Assembly (NCBI GenBank): GCA_011319805.1
Contig: SJRY01000066.1
Location: 1-64,000, forward strand
Source of the DNA: Macrocybe gigantea
Taxonomy: Eukaryota; Basidiomycota; Agaricomycetes; Agaricales; Callistosporiaceae
Direction: 5' to 3'
Length of the DNA stretch: 64,000 nt
Below are positions 43,176-55,119 of this stretch, piece by piece. How positions within the stretch are numbered: position 1 is the stretch's first letter; every line of letters begins with the position of its first letter. The notes beneath the pieces were generated by a model. That model had not been told where the DNA came from and did no database searches. It saw only the letters and a list, made by a program, of their open reading frames with translations. A program made the position numbers and the translations under genes.

Positions 43176-44776
43176 ATGGCCCCAGACGCTCAGATGTCCT
43201 ATGAAGAATTGCAACTGTCAATGTTCATCCTTGGTCCGAGGGTAAAGTGGCCCAAAACTACTTCATTCGCTGTTCCTGACGGAATCGATCACAGCTCATC
43301 GGTTCCTGCATAGACATATTCCTTCAGGGCGTTCTGTGTTCTCAGGTAAGTAATGCTAGTTCGTCGCTACTCTTTTCATCATGCAGATCCCTTAGTTTGC
43401 GACGTATTTTACGGCTGGTTTTGACGATCGACTCCCACTACGGTTGAGCGTCATTGGGCTGCTAATCATGACGACGCTGAAAGCCATTCATTCTTTGTAA
43501 GACTTCTCTGCGATGTTCTCCTTGAGTTTCTTGATTTGTTGAATCCGTTTGAAAACGCAACAATATGGATCATATTCATCCTTCACTTTAAGGATCTCCG
43601 GGGTGCCATCCTACTCAATTATACGAAGTGGTGGCAGACGGGAAGCGCCTTAATGGTGAGTACTCGCTCTTCGTACATTCGTTCTTGATGCTTATGAGCT
43701 TCTGAAGGTGGCGACTATCGGCATATACGTCCAGACGTTCTTTTGCTGGCGTCTCTGGAGTATTTCGAAACGAAGATATTACATCCTAGTCCCCGTCGTT
43801 CTCGTGCTTCTTTTCGCCTACATGTCGATCTGCATTGCCGTTCGTCATTGCATAACACCTACGCCGACTTTCAGTCATTCAACTAACTATCACTGGAACA
43901 GACATACTATATCAGCCGAGGCGAAGGCGCTAGTTCCCACATTGGAACATGGTGTACGTGGCAATACCTTTGTGACGGCGAATTTTGTTTTAAACTTCGT
44001 GTCGCAGTCGCCGCTCACCTTAGTTCTGTCTTTGGTAGAGTTCTCCCCGTCGACTCGAAATCCCGAGCCGTCACTGACGCGATATTGAACAAGCTGGAGA
44101 TCTCATGATTACCCTGTCAACGGTGTATTTCCTCCTCAAAATGAAAGAGGATGCGCTTCCACAGTATGCAAACTCTCTTGCCTGATTGATCCTTCGTGAT
44201 CATTGATCTGTGGCTGTTAGGACTGCTGGCATCGTCGCTGCCCTCATACGTCTCACGTTTCAAAGCGCAGCTCCGGCCGCCCTATGGTACGTATACATTA
44301 TCTCTACACTGAGAAAGATTTCGTTGATGAGATACATTGTGTTTTTAGTGCCATGTTCAATTTGATATTCTCTCAGTTGTATGCAGGTGATCAGAAGCTA
44401 ATATCAACGGCATTCAATCAAACGTTATCCAAACTCTATGCCTTTTCAATGATGTGGACTCTTAACGCACGCCGCGTGATTCGGGAGAACGCAGATCGGT
44501 CTTTCCATCTTTCGACTTTGGATCGAATGAAACATCGCCGAGTAGGTCATCTACTTGCGTTTGTGAGGTCTTGACACCTAAAAAAGAACCGAGCGTGGAA
44601 CTTTTGATTTAATCGGACAAAGCGAGGATATGTCGACGGATGTCTCGATAGGAAATTCTGTATGTTCATTCATTCTTTGACTTTGAGATCTAGAATCATG
44701 TTCTAATCTACTTCAGGTCCGGCGCGTCATCCATCCGTACGGCTCGGAGATGAAGTCCTCTGCCAGCAGTATCTAA
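43176..44776 (+). CDS. DUF6534-like membrane protein (copy A)
   Basis: First of four paralogs. ATG 43176 (MAPDAQMSYEELQLSMFILG); exons follow the pattern shared by all copies: LIGSCIDIFLQGVLCSQ, FATYFTAGFDDR with GLLIMTTLKAIHS, ATIWIIFILHFKDLRGAI with NYTKWWQTGS, ATIGIYVQTFFCWRLWSISK, then ITLSTVYFLLKMKE, RLTFQSAAPAAL, and AMFNLIFSQLY with KLYAFSMMWTLNARR. The tail VRRVIHPYGSEMKSSASS ends with TAA at 44774-44776. About seven hydrophobic segments and a final LNARR motif fit the fungal DUF6534 7-TM family; ligand and function are unknown. Short introns of about 50-60 nt. Confidence 0.75.
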
Positions 44777-45181
44777 TTGCAATCCGGGGCCTCTAAGGGA
44801 AGAGGGACTATCATCCGCTATGCATTCGCGAGCCGTGAGCGGCAGTGTAGCGAACTCTACAGAGAACAGAGCACGGAGCACGGAGCCATGTGAAGAACCC
44901 AGATAATGGTCACTTGATTGTGTGGGCATTGTTATTTACAGCATGATAGACGAAGACCTTTCAATGATGGGACGAAGGGCCTTCCTTATTTTGGTCTTGA
45001 AACTGGGACGTGACAAGATCAGCGTCGGAATATCACAGCATTCATGTGATATCATCTTCGCGTGAACGAACTGAAACTGTTTTTGCGATGATGCCTCGCC
45101 TTTGATTGCCGTTGAAGTGAATCCAGTTTTTCTTCGGTATGGGGATGCTAAGCGTTTATTATAGTTACAATTTACAGCAAA

Positions 45182-46182
45182 CTACATAGTTCGACAGAAA
45201 AATTCGCGATACAAAGATCCTTCCTGAGATTGGGAGACATTAGACTGGAAAATCGAAGAATTCATGGAATGGTATAAAAAAGGAAAGAAAACGGTGCGTG
45301 AATCACGTCGCCAAACCTCCTTCCGAGCCTGTTCGAATTTCTTGCCCTCCTCTTCTGCCCTCTCGATCGTCTTCGTCAGCTTCTCTTCTCTGGTCTGCAA
45401 GCGCTGCTCCATGCCCAATACAAGCAAACGGACTTGTTCTACGTGTGCGAGCAGGTTTTGCTGCTGCTGGGATTCTGCGGTGGGGGAAGATGATGTGATT
45501 GCTGCGATCGTGTTGTTAACCGCATTCGGATCGGTCGGTATCGATTGGGCAGGTGTTGCTGTGAGAGAAGACGTCGAGATCGTTGCCGAACGGTGATGGA
45601 ATATATTGCGAGTTGCTACGGCAGAGGATGGTGGAATATCCAGGGCTGACTGTTGGCTGCATTCAGCGGATTGAGCAGAGCTTGCTAGCATCTGATATTA
45701 CCTGCCAGTTCTCGCCTGCAAGCCTGGCCAATTCGCGTTCGAGCATCTTCTCGCGGGCTTTGGCCCTTCAAAATCGAAACAGATGAGGCAACTCATAGCC
45801 CGACGGAGATTTTTTTGACCGCACCTATCAAGCTCTGCCATGCAGCGCTCATTCTCTCGCTGTGTGCCTTGTAATATCAGGTCCAAGTTCTTGTACTCTT
45901 TCTCCAGCTCTTGGATCGTTCAATTGGCGGGCGCTGAGCAAGCTGTGCTGAAGGCCTGGATCTGGGTTTGCAGCTTTGAAGGTTCAGGCGTGAGGTCTCC
46001 ATCCAGTATTTTATCAAGACGTACGACGCCCACACCTTGTCATTTTCCCTGTCCTTATCCAAAAGTTGCCGTCGCAGCACGTCTTCGTTCGTCTCATCAC
46101 CCTCTCTCAAGACTCCCAGATCGTCTGCCGCGAGGGCTAACGAAGGCCTCGGATAGTGTCTAACGCTCTGCGCTCGCCTCAT
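45182..46182 (-). CDS. Coiled-coil protein, unrecognised
   Basis: ATG 46182 (MRRAQSVRHYPRPSLALAAD), then DETNEDVLRRQLLDKDREN, an exon with the heptad-like TIQELEKEYKNLDLILQGTQ near 45900, and after an intron a Ser/Thr/Pro-rich linker followed by QQQQNLLAHVEQVRLLVLGM and EEKLTKTIERAEEEGKKFEQ near 45330-45450. Coiled-coil segments flank a disordered linker. An in-frame TGA near 45917 or a one-base slip interrupts the coil. No family recognised. Confidence 0.5.
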
Positions 46183-46421
46183 TTCTGCAGCTCACTGGGC
46201 GATTGTTGTGCGTTTGGAGGAGGAAAGGAGCGAAGGTTGGCAACGCGGTGGCGCATGTTGAAACGCGTGCGATCACGTGTTCGAGAACTTGGACCCAGTC
46301 GCAGCTCATCCTCCTCACGATGTCACCGCGTATAACAGACGACGAGGAGATTGCTTGAAAGCAGATGTTAGACAGCATAGAGCCTGCGACCGACCTTTAT
46401 GGGGCTTGCCAGAGACCTAGA

Positions 46422-46782
46422 CTATTGAAATTTGTCCGTTTCAACAATTGGCAACATCGCATTTAAATCGAAAATCAGGCCAGCCTCTTTCTTCCAGGAA
46501 CACGAAATGTAGGCCAGTCCTGACAACGTAAGGTGTATTATGTGTTGACCTCCAGTTTTTGATTGAGCGATTTTTGTTAAGTGGTCAGCAAGAGATTCTG
46601 CATCGATGTGGAATTCTGGATTCTTCTTTGATGACAAGACGAAGACGATGAATTGGAGAGGAATTGAATCCTCCACGTCCATGAACACGTATTGACCTGT
46701 CACCAATCTCGATTACAACGGTGCGATATTTGGCTCTTTTACCTGCATTATCCGACGTTCCTGACGCACTCGTTCCATTCAT
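46422..46782 (-). CDS. Small hypothetical protein
   Basis: ATG 46782 (MNGTSASGTSDNAGKRAKYR) reads to TVVIEIG, then a one-base slip near 46703 leads to GQYVFMDVEDSIPLQFIVFV, HIDAESLADHLTKIAQ and IFDLNAMLPIVETDKFQ with a stop at 46422. About 120 residues; alternating strands and helices, no signal peptide. Reads like a genuine globular protein but I do not recognise it. Confidence 0.45.
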
Positions 46783-47518
46783 GAGCAGTCCGTCACCTCA
46801 AATTCTCTCGAGCCTGACTGATATCTGCTGCTTATTAGTCAGGTTCGCTCTTGTTAATGTATGCATTGCTACTTTGCGCTTAATCGAGGACAAAGTGCAT
46901 TCCTATTTCTCGCTCTTGCAGGCTCGGATTGCCAAAATCATATGCACACACCCTTCATCAGGTCCCGTCAAGCGGCCAAGCATTGCGGTTCCACGATGAC
47001 GACCGGGTATTCCCGCGTGCCCCCTTGACGTCCATCGGTGCATACCGCCGCCAGAGAAGTGATGATTTCCAAGACGATTCTCCCGCCAATAGTCCTCTTG
47101 CCAAACCGCCTCGTGCATTGCAGTGAAGAAGATCAGAGCAAAATATGATTGGCCCGCAGACAAAAGTTCGCCCTTTAGACTTTGTGATCACATGGATGTT
47201 GCTCTAACCGAATCTCTCGCTTTTGAAATTCACCCTATCAAGGGACCCGTTCCAGCGTCCTTGGGACTTATTGTCCAGAGCCCTCACAGGATTCACAAAC
47301 AGTGATTCCCCGTTAGGATGCATAAATCATAAAAGAAGCCCATTGGTATCCCCCGCCGCTCTTTTAAATCGCCAGACCAATTTATTCTATCATAAGTCGC
47401 TTATACGGTGCCTTTTTTCGGGAAAAGTCTGACAAATGCGTCGTAGTAAGTTCTCTAGAGCACTTATATAGTTTTTAGCCCGAAAATTGCGCCTTCATGT
47501 TTTCTAGCCACTCCCACC
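46783..47518. other. Intergenic, no supported gene
   Basis: Between the small minus-strand gene and DUF6534-like copy B. Short frames only. The final 60 bp before the ATG at 47519 are AT- then CT-rich, with TATATAG at 47464, a possible promoter element of copy B. Confidence 0.5.
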
Positions 47519-49111
47519 ATGGCGCCAGACGCACAAATGACCCATGAAGAGCTACAATTAGCCATCTATATCTTAGGCCCGTGGGTACGTGATATCTTGA
47601 TCAAATGGACAATGATGTGGAATTGAGTCAATGTTAGCTTGTCGGTTCCTGCCTAGACTTTTTTCTTCAAGGAATCCTATATTCTCAAGTGAGTTGTTCT
47701 TCGTCATCGGAAATGGCTCTCTGATTATTTCTTTTTTCGATAGTTCATTAAGTACTTTACAGCTGGTTTCGACGATCGATTAGCGACACGCTTGGGAGTC
47801 ATCGGTTTGTTAATCTTGACGACTCTGAAAGCTATTCATTCCTTGTACTGTCTCTGTTGTCTGAATCGAGAACTCAGTTAATCGAATGATTGCATTCTCA
47901 ACATAGTGCGACAATATGGATAATGCTTATACTTCACTTCAAAGACCTTCAGGGTGCCATCTTGCTCAACTATACGACGTGGTGGCAGACGGGCAGCAGT
48001 ATGATGGTGAGAAGCAGCCCTTGCTAAAGGTCTCTAACTAAACTCATATTTTCGCGATCAAGGTGGCAAGTATTGGCATCTACGTACAGACCTTTTTCTG
48101 CCACCGCCTTTGGATCATCTCAAAGAAGAAATATTTAATCCTAATCCCCATTGCCTTCGTCCTTGTTTTTGCTTATGTTTCGATTTGTCTTGCTGTAAGT
48201 CGTCCAGTCCTAGTTCCGCCGTCCTTCTGGTTTCGCGCTGAACCACCTTGTCAAATAGACATATTATATTTCAAAAGGCGAAGGGGCTGGGCCCAAAATC
48301 GCCACATGGTGTGCGTAGCGATTTATTCCTATTGCAAAGCTGATTTTGAACGTGAGCAGTCGCCGCTCATCTTAGCTCCGTTTTTGGTATTGCGTTGCTC
48401 TGGATTTCCAGAAACCCGTAACTAACTCGATTCTAATCAAGCTGGGGACTCATGATCACCTTGTCGACAACGTACTTCCTTTTGAAAATGAAGGAAGAGG
48501 CTCTTCCTCAGTAGGTCCCATACATGGACTAGCTCCTTGTTCTGGGTGATTAATGAACGACAGAACCGTTGGCCTTGTCACGGCCCTTATACGCCTCACG
48601 TTTCAGACGGCGGCACCGGCCGCGTTGTGGTAAAGGATTTGACAACGTTCACAACAATGATCTAAACGTGTCTCCAGCGCCATGTTTAACCTCATCTTCT
48701 CTCAGGTTTACACTGGCGATCAGAAGCTGATATCAACAGCGTTCAATCAGATGCTTCCCAAGCTGTATGCGTTTTCCATGATGTGGACGCTCAATGCCCG
48801 CCGCTCGATTCGGGAGAGAGCCCATCCGTCGTATCACTATTCAACTAGTGATCGGATACCACACCGCCAAGTAGGCGCTTCACTCCTCCAAGACGTTTAC
48901 GTTTGACCCGGCTTTCTAGCACGCGAATCTAAATCTGACAGGCTACAGCGATAATGCTGGTCATACTTTGACGGAGATATCAACAGGAATTGACGTGCGT
49001 TGATTCATTAGCTTCTCCGCTATTCCATATACCGATATCTGCGCTCTTCAGGTGCGACGAATGTTTCATCCGTATAGCGTCGAGATGAAATCCACAACTA
49101 GCAATATATGA
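47519..49111 (+). CDS. DUF6534-like membrane protein (copy B)
   Basis: ATG 47519 (MAPDAQMTHEELQLAIYILG). Same exon order as copy A: FIKYFTAGFDDR-type segment, ATIWIMLILHFKDLQGAI, NYTTWWQTGS, ASIGIYVQTFFCHRLWIISK, ITLSTTYFLLKMKEE, VTALIRLTFQTAAPAAL, AMFNLIFSQVYTGDQK, LPKLYAFSMMWTLNARRSI. The C-terminal VRRMFHPYSVEMKSTTSNI matches the tail of copy A and ends at 49109-49111. The loop between TM5 and TM6 near 48240-48360 is less clear. Integral membrane protein of unknown function. Confidence 0.75.
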
Positions 49112-49830
49112 TACGCTATTGGAGTTTCTCAGGCGATGAGAAGTCCGGCATTCACATGTGGTCAGAGTTATGCGAAACTTGTATTTTAGCGCCTTGATTG
49201 ACAATAGATTGGTTGTCCATCGACTGCCGAAATTGGAAACATTTCGAGGTTTGTTCTATTCAGCTATGAGGTGGTCCAAGACATATATGTCATCGAAGTT
49301 GATGCGTGCGAGAAACCATCTGATAGCGCCACCGAGGTCCTGAAAGGCGTCTATGAGGCAGTGGAGAATCAATGTTGTCTCCTTGACAGATAACTGATAT
49401 TTTAGTCTTATGATGCCAATTCAAATTCCGTTCTCTGGGAAACTATCTAACACATGGCTTCCTTCCTTCCATTTTCGTTCGATTTAGCCACTCCAAAGGC
49501 GTTCCAACTTCAAAGTAATTGAAATTGCAAAGTACAGGTAGGTAGCGAAAACACCTGCAACAACTCACCTTAGGCGTTACCTTTCCACACGGTGTGCGTT
49601 CGGATCAGATTAATTCTCCGCTTAATTGCACATGTCGGTTTGATCGCTGCAGGGTCTGATATTGTCTCCGGTCGAACATGCACACTCATGATCATTAAGG
49701 TTTGAAATTCCTGTTTGATCCATATTCCTTCGATTGGCATTTTCCCTATTATTCCCAGTCTTGATGGTTTATATATTCTCCAGTGACGAATTCGTTCTTG
49801 GACCTGCCTCTCTTTCCCTTCGCTGCCAAC
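49112..49830. other. Intergenic between paralogs B and C
   Basis: No supported gene. A minus-strand frame at 49570-49857 overlaps the start of copy C and is its shadow. Confidence 0.6.
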
Positions 49831-51435
49831 ATGGCGCAAGATGCTCCAATGACCCACGACGAGCTACAGCTGGCAATTTTCCTCCTCGGTCCCTGGGTAA
49901 GGAATTGCACAGGGTATTACTCTACTCACGGCTGACTCGTCTATTTGGTGTGAAGTTGATTGGCTCTTGCTTGGATTTTGTCCTCCAGGGCGTCCTATTT
50001 TCGCAGGTAAATTCTTCTCGTTTTTGCCCTCTTTCGTCGCCGATACAATGACCATGCAGTTCATACGATATTTCACGACAAACAATAATGATAGACCTGG
50101 CCTGAAACTGATGGTCGTAGGGTTGGTAATCTTGACGACGCTGAAATCTATTCATTCATTGTAAGACAAACTTTGTATTGCTCCACGGCTGTATTCTCCG
50201 CGACTGACGGTTCCCTCCAGCGGTGTTATTTGGATTATGTTGATCCTCCATTTCAAGAATCTGCGAGGAGCAATCTTATTGAATTACACGACTTGGTGGC
50301 AGACTGGAAGTAGTCTGATGGTAGCGAGGCCACTACACACCCATTTGAATATGCTCACGATATCTTCGCTAGGTTGCGAGCATTGGAATCTACGTCCAAT
50401 CATTCTTTTGCTACCGTCTTTGGGTTATTTCAAAGAAGCGTACCATCTTGGTGCCCATCGTGACCGTTTTGATATTCGCATATATTTCAATCTGTCTTGC
50501 AGTGAGCCCGCGGATCAGGGTTACCGGCAGGCGCGATCCAACACTGACTTGGCTTGGCTAGACATTCTATATCACGAAGGGCGAGGCTGCAGGTCCGAAG
50601 ATTGCAACCTGGTGTGCGTGCTGAGCTTGTGTGCGAAATGTGGGTCTTCTGTTGACCTTGATAACTTTATCCACCTGCAGTCGCCGCACACTTGAGCTCT
50701 GTTTTCGGTGAGCTCTCTGTGTCAGCTCCCATTCCTTTATTCCTCACTTCTCTGCTTAGCCGGCGATCTCATGATCACACTGTCCACGGCCTACTTCCTT
50801 CTCAAAGTCAGAGAGGAAGTTCTACCCCAGTCTGTCACGCCGCGTCTTGCGTCTTGGAATATACAGTTGATCGGTTTGAACTTTGATCAGGACCGTTGGC
50901 ATCGTCACTGCGCTGATTCGCCTGACCTTCCAAACTGCCGCTCCGGCTGCCCTATGGTAATTTCCATAGCCTGCGTTCCACAACGATGCTGAACGCGTCT
51001 TTTCACGACAGCGCCATGTTCAACCTCATTTTCTCACAAGTGTACACCGGCGACCAGAAGTTGATCTCACGGGATTCAACCAGGTCCTGCCGAAGCTTTA
51101 TGCCTTTTCGATGATGTGGACTCTCAACGCTCGTCAAGAGATTCGAGCACAAGGTCGTCAAGGGAAAAATTATAACTTGAGAGCGCTGCTGCCGTATTCA
51201 GACGTAGGTCTATGGCCCTTGCGATGGTACTACAGGCTAAGACGCGTTCCAGCCGAATTCCGTCACGTCTAGCAAGGCTTTACAGGTCCATACGTCCACA
51301 GAGGTGACTACGGAGTACAGCGTACGTTCTAATTCCCCTGAGGACAAATCGTCGTTCTCATTCAAAGACCAGGTGCGGCATATGTTCCACGCGGCTTCCC
51401 GTGAGGCTAAATCCGCCGCTTCGACTACCGTGTAA
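49831..51435 (+). CDS. DUF6534-like membrane protein (copy C)
   Basis: ATG 49831 (MAQDAPMTHDELQLAIFLLG). Exons: LIGSCLDFVLQGVLFSQ; FIRYFTTNNNDR with VILTTLKSIHS; GVIWIMLILHFKNLRGAI; ASIGIYVQSFFCYRLWVISK; ITLSTAYFLLKVREE; VTALIRLTFQTAAPAAL; AMFNLIFSQVYTGDQK; LPKLYAFSMMWTLNARQEI. Unlike A and B the tail is longer and acidic/Ser-rich (VHTSTEVTTEYSVRS, SFKDQVRHMFHAASREAKSA), ending with TAA 51433-51435. One base seems missing near 51070. The cytoplasmic tail could be a regulatory or partner-binding part. Confidence 0.72.
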
Positions 51436-52310
51436 TTGCTATCAAGAAACTCGCGATGTATTTTACTGCGATTCATGTATTAGACTGGAGTACCGTAATA
51501 TTATCGCCGTGCTATCGACAGATTCCTTTTTCACAGCCAAGCAGCTACCAACTCGCGAAGGGACCATAGAGGCCGCACAGATGTATCTCTTGGGTTTCTG
51601 AGAAATCGCATCGACCGCTAAGCGCTCGCTCTGAAAATGACTTTTTGAAATTATCTGCTGAATTGACATGGACGACTCGGCCACAGGGAGCAAAAGAGGT
51701 ACGAAGTTCGTGAAATCCAATCCAAGTGGCTTTCGTATCAACTACTGTCTTTACGCTGTCTAGAGTGATCGTACTCTTGATGTCATCTCAAGTAAGCCGC
51801 TGCCCGTCCGCACGACGTTACAATGATCACCGGCACAGGAAAATGCCCAGGATCGCGGTAAAACGGGGCTGACTCGGCATGGAGTCTCAAGTACGATCGT
51901 GTGCCAAGTAGCGCTCAGCTAATTTTCTGAACACCGCATTTGCCACCTTGCCTGCCCCGAAGCATTTGATGCGTGGGCGAGGTTATTTCCACGACTCTGG
52001 TTTGGTTCCCTCTTTCTCCATGCAGGATATTCCCTGCAGGAGACTGTGAGAAGAGGCACGCATGGCAAGAACACGCGTTCGAACATGTGGCCATTCACTG
52101 GACAGCTCTGAGTCATTGAAACTGCTCTCTATTGTTGCAGGAGGAAGTCCCGAGTCCTTTAATAACGCCTGCATAGAGGGTGATTGTTCTAGTCCTCTGA
52201 CTTCGCTGCTCTCCATCGCATTGCAGCCTAAGACGTACTCTGATATCTGACGCCCATCTCTTGAAGCGTGTTCAGCATGCCACGAAGCATCGCTTCGTAT
52301 CCTGATTCCA
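51436..52310. other. No supported gene
   Basis: Only short frames. A 112-codon minus-strand frame at 51983-52321 starts at GTG and overlaps the better-supported plus-strand frame that begins near 52311. Confidence 0.5.
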
Positions 52311-52647
52311 CAGACCGCCACTCTACCTTCCGTCAGTCGAAGAACTACAATCTCGAGGTATTTGGGACCTTGTCAATTTGAATGGTGGACAAGAAGGATT
52401 GCATCCTTCGACAAACTGGAGCGATTTTGTGCCCGCTGGATGCCTTCTCATTGTCAGACGCCTGGACGAACGATTTCCGGACGCAATCCAACAGCAATAT
52501 GCTGGGAAATATATCGACAATGAGCATTCATGGCAATCAATGAACAACCTTTTGTTGAACGCCGCCCAAACAGAAAGCGCATTCACGCAAACCTTTCAGT
52601 CCGCGATATTCGGATTTTTTCTTGGTATGCACGATTGGCCCTCATGA
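52311..52647 (+). CDS. Fragment of an unrecognised protein
   Basis: After a possible acceptor (CCACAG) near 52310 the frame reads PPLYLPSVEELQSRGIWDLV, NWSDFVPAGCLLIVRRLDER, GKYIDNEHSWQSMNNLLLNA and FQSAIFGFFLGMHDWPS, ending with TGA at 52645. The sequence has the character of a conserved globular domain with Trp and Gly at likely structural positions. No exon upstream could be joined with confidence. Family not recognised. Confidence 0.45.
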
Positions 52648-53563
52648 ATGCCCCCAAGGATCGCTTTTGATGAGCCGTAGGCCAGTTGCAGTTGTCCGTC
52701 TCTGATTCGTCTGGGAAAAGAAAAAGAACGGATAGCAACCCACCTTCAGATAACTTGAACGACCAGAAATCTTTGAATCAGTTGCGGAAGCGATCTCATT
52801 CGTGATAACTGAGTTTCGAGGATAGAAGTACTGTAGCGATGCTTGTCCGCTTTATGTTATGGACGAAAAATGCTTTCCTCGTCCGTACGACGACCGGTCT
52901 CTGCGTCATGTGCTGAAAAGGTGTCGCAACGTAGATTTAAAGCCTGGAACGTTAATCAAAGCCCGGGGTTTAATGAATGGCGGTTGTGCCTGTTAACGAA
53001 ATGCAGCGCATGCTGGAGTCGGTTCTTGATGTGGTTGATAACAGCGCCACGTACGTAAGCTGCTCTCAAGTCGTTCTCATGACATACCACATTACTGATT
53101 GTCAGACCGTTTGCCGTTCGTGAGAAAGGACTTTATCGCTGGAGCTGATATCTTCGCATTTCGATGATTGAAAATGGGGCGGCCGGCTCGGTCGAACCTG
53201 CCTGCGGTGGTCAGCGCCTGTCTAAACCAGGCTCACGTCCTGGTTACTGACAACTGGAGTTGGCAGTTGTGGCAACTAGGAAGTGCGTGCGTTGATCATT
53301 TCCACTTGCTCAGACTGACAGGCTGATGCCGGATATCCGAATAATCAATGGTATCATAATGCATTCTGCAGCGTGCCATGGATTCTTTCAATTCTTGCAT
53401 CACTTCTTATTCTATCCCCCTTCACGTCTCATAGTTTCTCCGATCTGCAATTTTCCCTCTTTTTCTCCCTTGTAATTAACGAAAATCCTGCGCTGGCAAG
53501 CCCAGCATCTTCCCTTACCTCGAAGTTCCTTTGAAGCCCTAGGCCAGGACTGCAAAAGCTCAG
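52648..53563. other. No supported gene
   Basis: One frame from 52979 reads MAVVPVNEMQRMLESVLDVV and ends at a plausible intron donor near 53050, but no following exon is convincing. The last 150 bp are pyrimidine-rich and probably the promoter of the gene at 53564. Confidence 0.5.
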
Positions 53564-54769
53564 ATGCAAAGCAATGTCTTCGTTCTTGCGTTTACAGCAA
53601 GCCTCGTCGCTGCACAAACGCTGACAGTGACATTCCCCAAGTGCGTTGGACCTGTGGCCCGAGAGCCGTACTGATGCCTTTTGAAACCTTAGTGGTGGCC
53701 CTACCGTGGTCCAAGCTTTTACGACAATCAATGGATTTCCCCAGCGGGTCACATTGTCAGTACAACCCCTTCTCGTTCTTGCTCGTGCTCCTATACTCGT
53801 ACATGGGTGATAGGGCTACACTGACGCAGACGTCCACTCCTCGGTCTTCAACGTCTGACCTACCATCCACCACGTCCCCTGGACCTTCGCCTACAGCTTC
53901 GGGAGTGTCAAGCCCTCGACCGAAACGGCCGACACACAGAACGGTCTCGGGCGCAGCCATAGCAGGAATCCTGATCGGCATCTGCTTGCTTCTGATCATC
54001 GCTTGCCTCATTTTCTTCCTGCAACGCCGAAAAAAGAGACGCCGTTGGGATGACAGGTTCGTCAAGATCGAGCTCGATCCAGTCGGCAGTCCGGTTGGTG
54101 AGTCTTTGGAAGACATGCCACGATGTCCGCTTTCTTTGATCGCGACTTTTTGTAGTGGATAAGCAATTTATACCGGATCCTTTCATGACCGATTCACAGG
54201 CTCGAGGGCTTGGGTACGACGTCTCGCAACAGTCCACGCGACGAATTGGTGCACAATTCGTCTTTGCGGACCAAGGTTCGTCAAAGGAACAACCTCCTCC
54301 CGTCTCGATCCGAATCTCGGACGAACAACCGGAGGTCCCTCGGATATACCTCACCTCCGAAAGCGAAGACGCACGACCCCTTTCCCTGTCGGGTTCAAGC
54401 CAACAAACCGGCTCCTTGTCTGGACATGTCCAAAGCGATACCTCTTCATCCGTCTCTCCTTACTCTCGCGATGTCAAAATCAGAGCACGATCCCCCACTC
54501 CTTCGGTATCATATACGTCCACAGCAGGCCCGGGCGCGTCGACCTCCTTGTCGCCGGCTGAAGCAGAGGCGGACAGCGCACAAAGGATGCGCGATCTGCT
54601 GACTCAGCTCGAAAATCCTGGCTCGACCAATCCAAACACGGCGGTCAACCAGCTGCAGAGGCAGGTTGAGATTCTACGACGTGAAAACGAAGAATTGCGA
54701 CTCGGAGCGCCGGACATTCCGCCGCCTGCATACGAAGAGGACGATCGTGATCACGCCACCCGGCCTTGA
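53564..54769 (+). CDS. Single-pass membrane protein with PY motif
   Basis: ATG 53564 gives a signal peptide (MQSNVFVLAFTASLVAAQ, cleavage likely after AA). A short exon encodes GGPTVVQAFTTINGF, followed by a Ser/Thr/Pro-rich mucin-like stalk near 53830-53930. One transmembrane helix, AIAGILIGICLLLIIACLIF, is followed by a basic stop-transfer RRKKRRR. After an intron near 54096-54155 the long cytoplasmic tail is Ser-rich and disordered, has a short coiled coil (LQRQVEILRRENEELR) and ends with PPPAY, a WW-domain ligand type. The layout resembles fungal cell-wall stress or receptor-like proteins. One intron phase is a base off near 53814. Confidence 0.75.
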
Positions 54770-55119
54770 ACTCGCACTGTCATGGACGATTCGTAATTTC
54801 GCTGGACTCTTTTGACGTTGCTTTCTTGGATACCTTTTACGCACCGATTCCGCTCTTTTTTTCTCCACGTCTTGCACACACCGCGTAATTTTTTGACCAT
54901 GTATTGTTTATATACCCTGTTCAAATAGCGTCCTTAGTCTTGGTTGAAAGGAACGCATAATGTCCTACATCAGGTCTTCAGATGTTTCTGTGGGTAAGCG
55001 TACTTGTATCAAGTACTCTTCCACATCACTGCTGTAATTTCGTTGGTTTGTTCAGGGGCGTGGGAATATTCTAAAGTGCCCATGGACCTGCGCGTTTCGA
55101 ACACGTGCAATCAATAACC
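54770..55119. other. Intergenic
   Basis: No gene. Contains GTCCTACATCAGGTCTTCAG near 54962, a word closely matched at about 60270 beside DUF6534-like copy D. Confidence 0.6.

Noticed and set aside
51983..52321. 112-codon minus-strand frame
   Set aside because: GTG start and overlap with the more protein-like plus-strand frame at 52311-52647.
53170..53290. Possible tRNA-like fold
   Set aside because: No intact A/B box pair or cloverleaf; only short self-complementary words.
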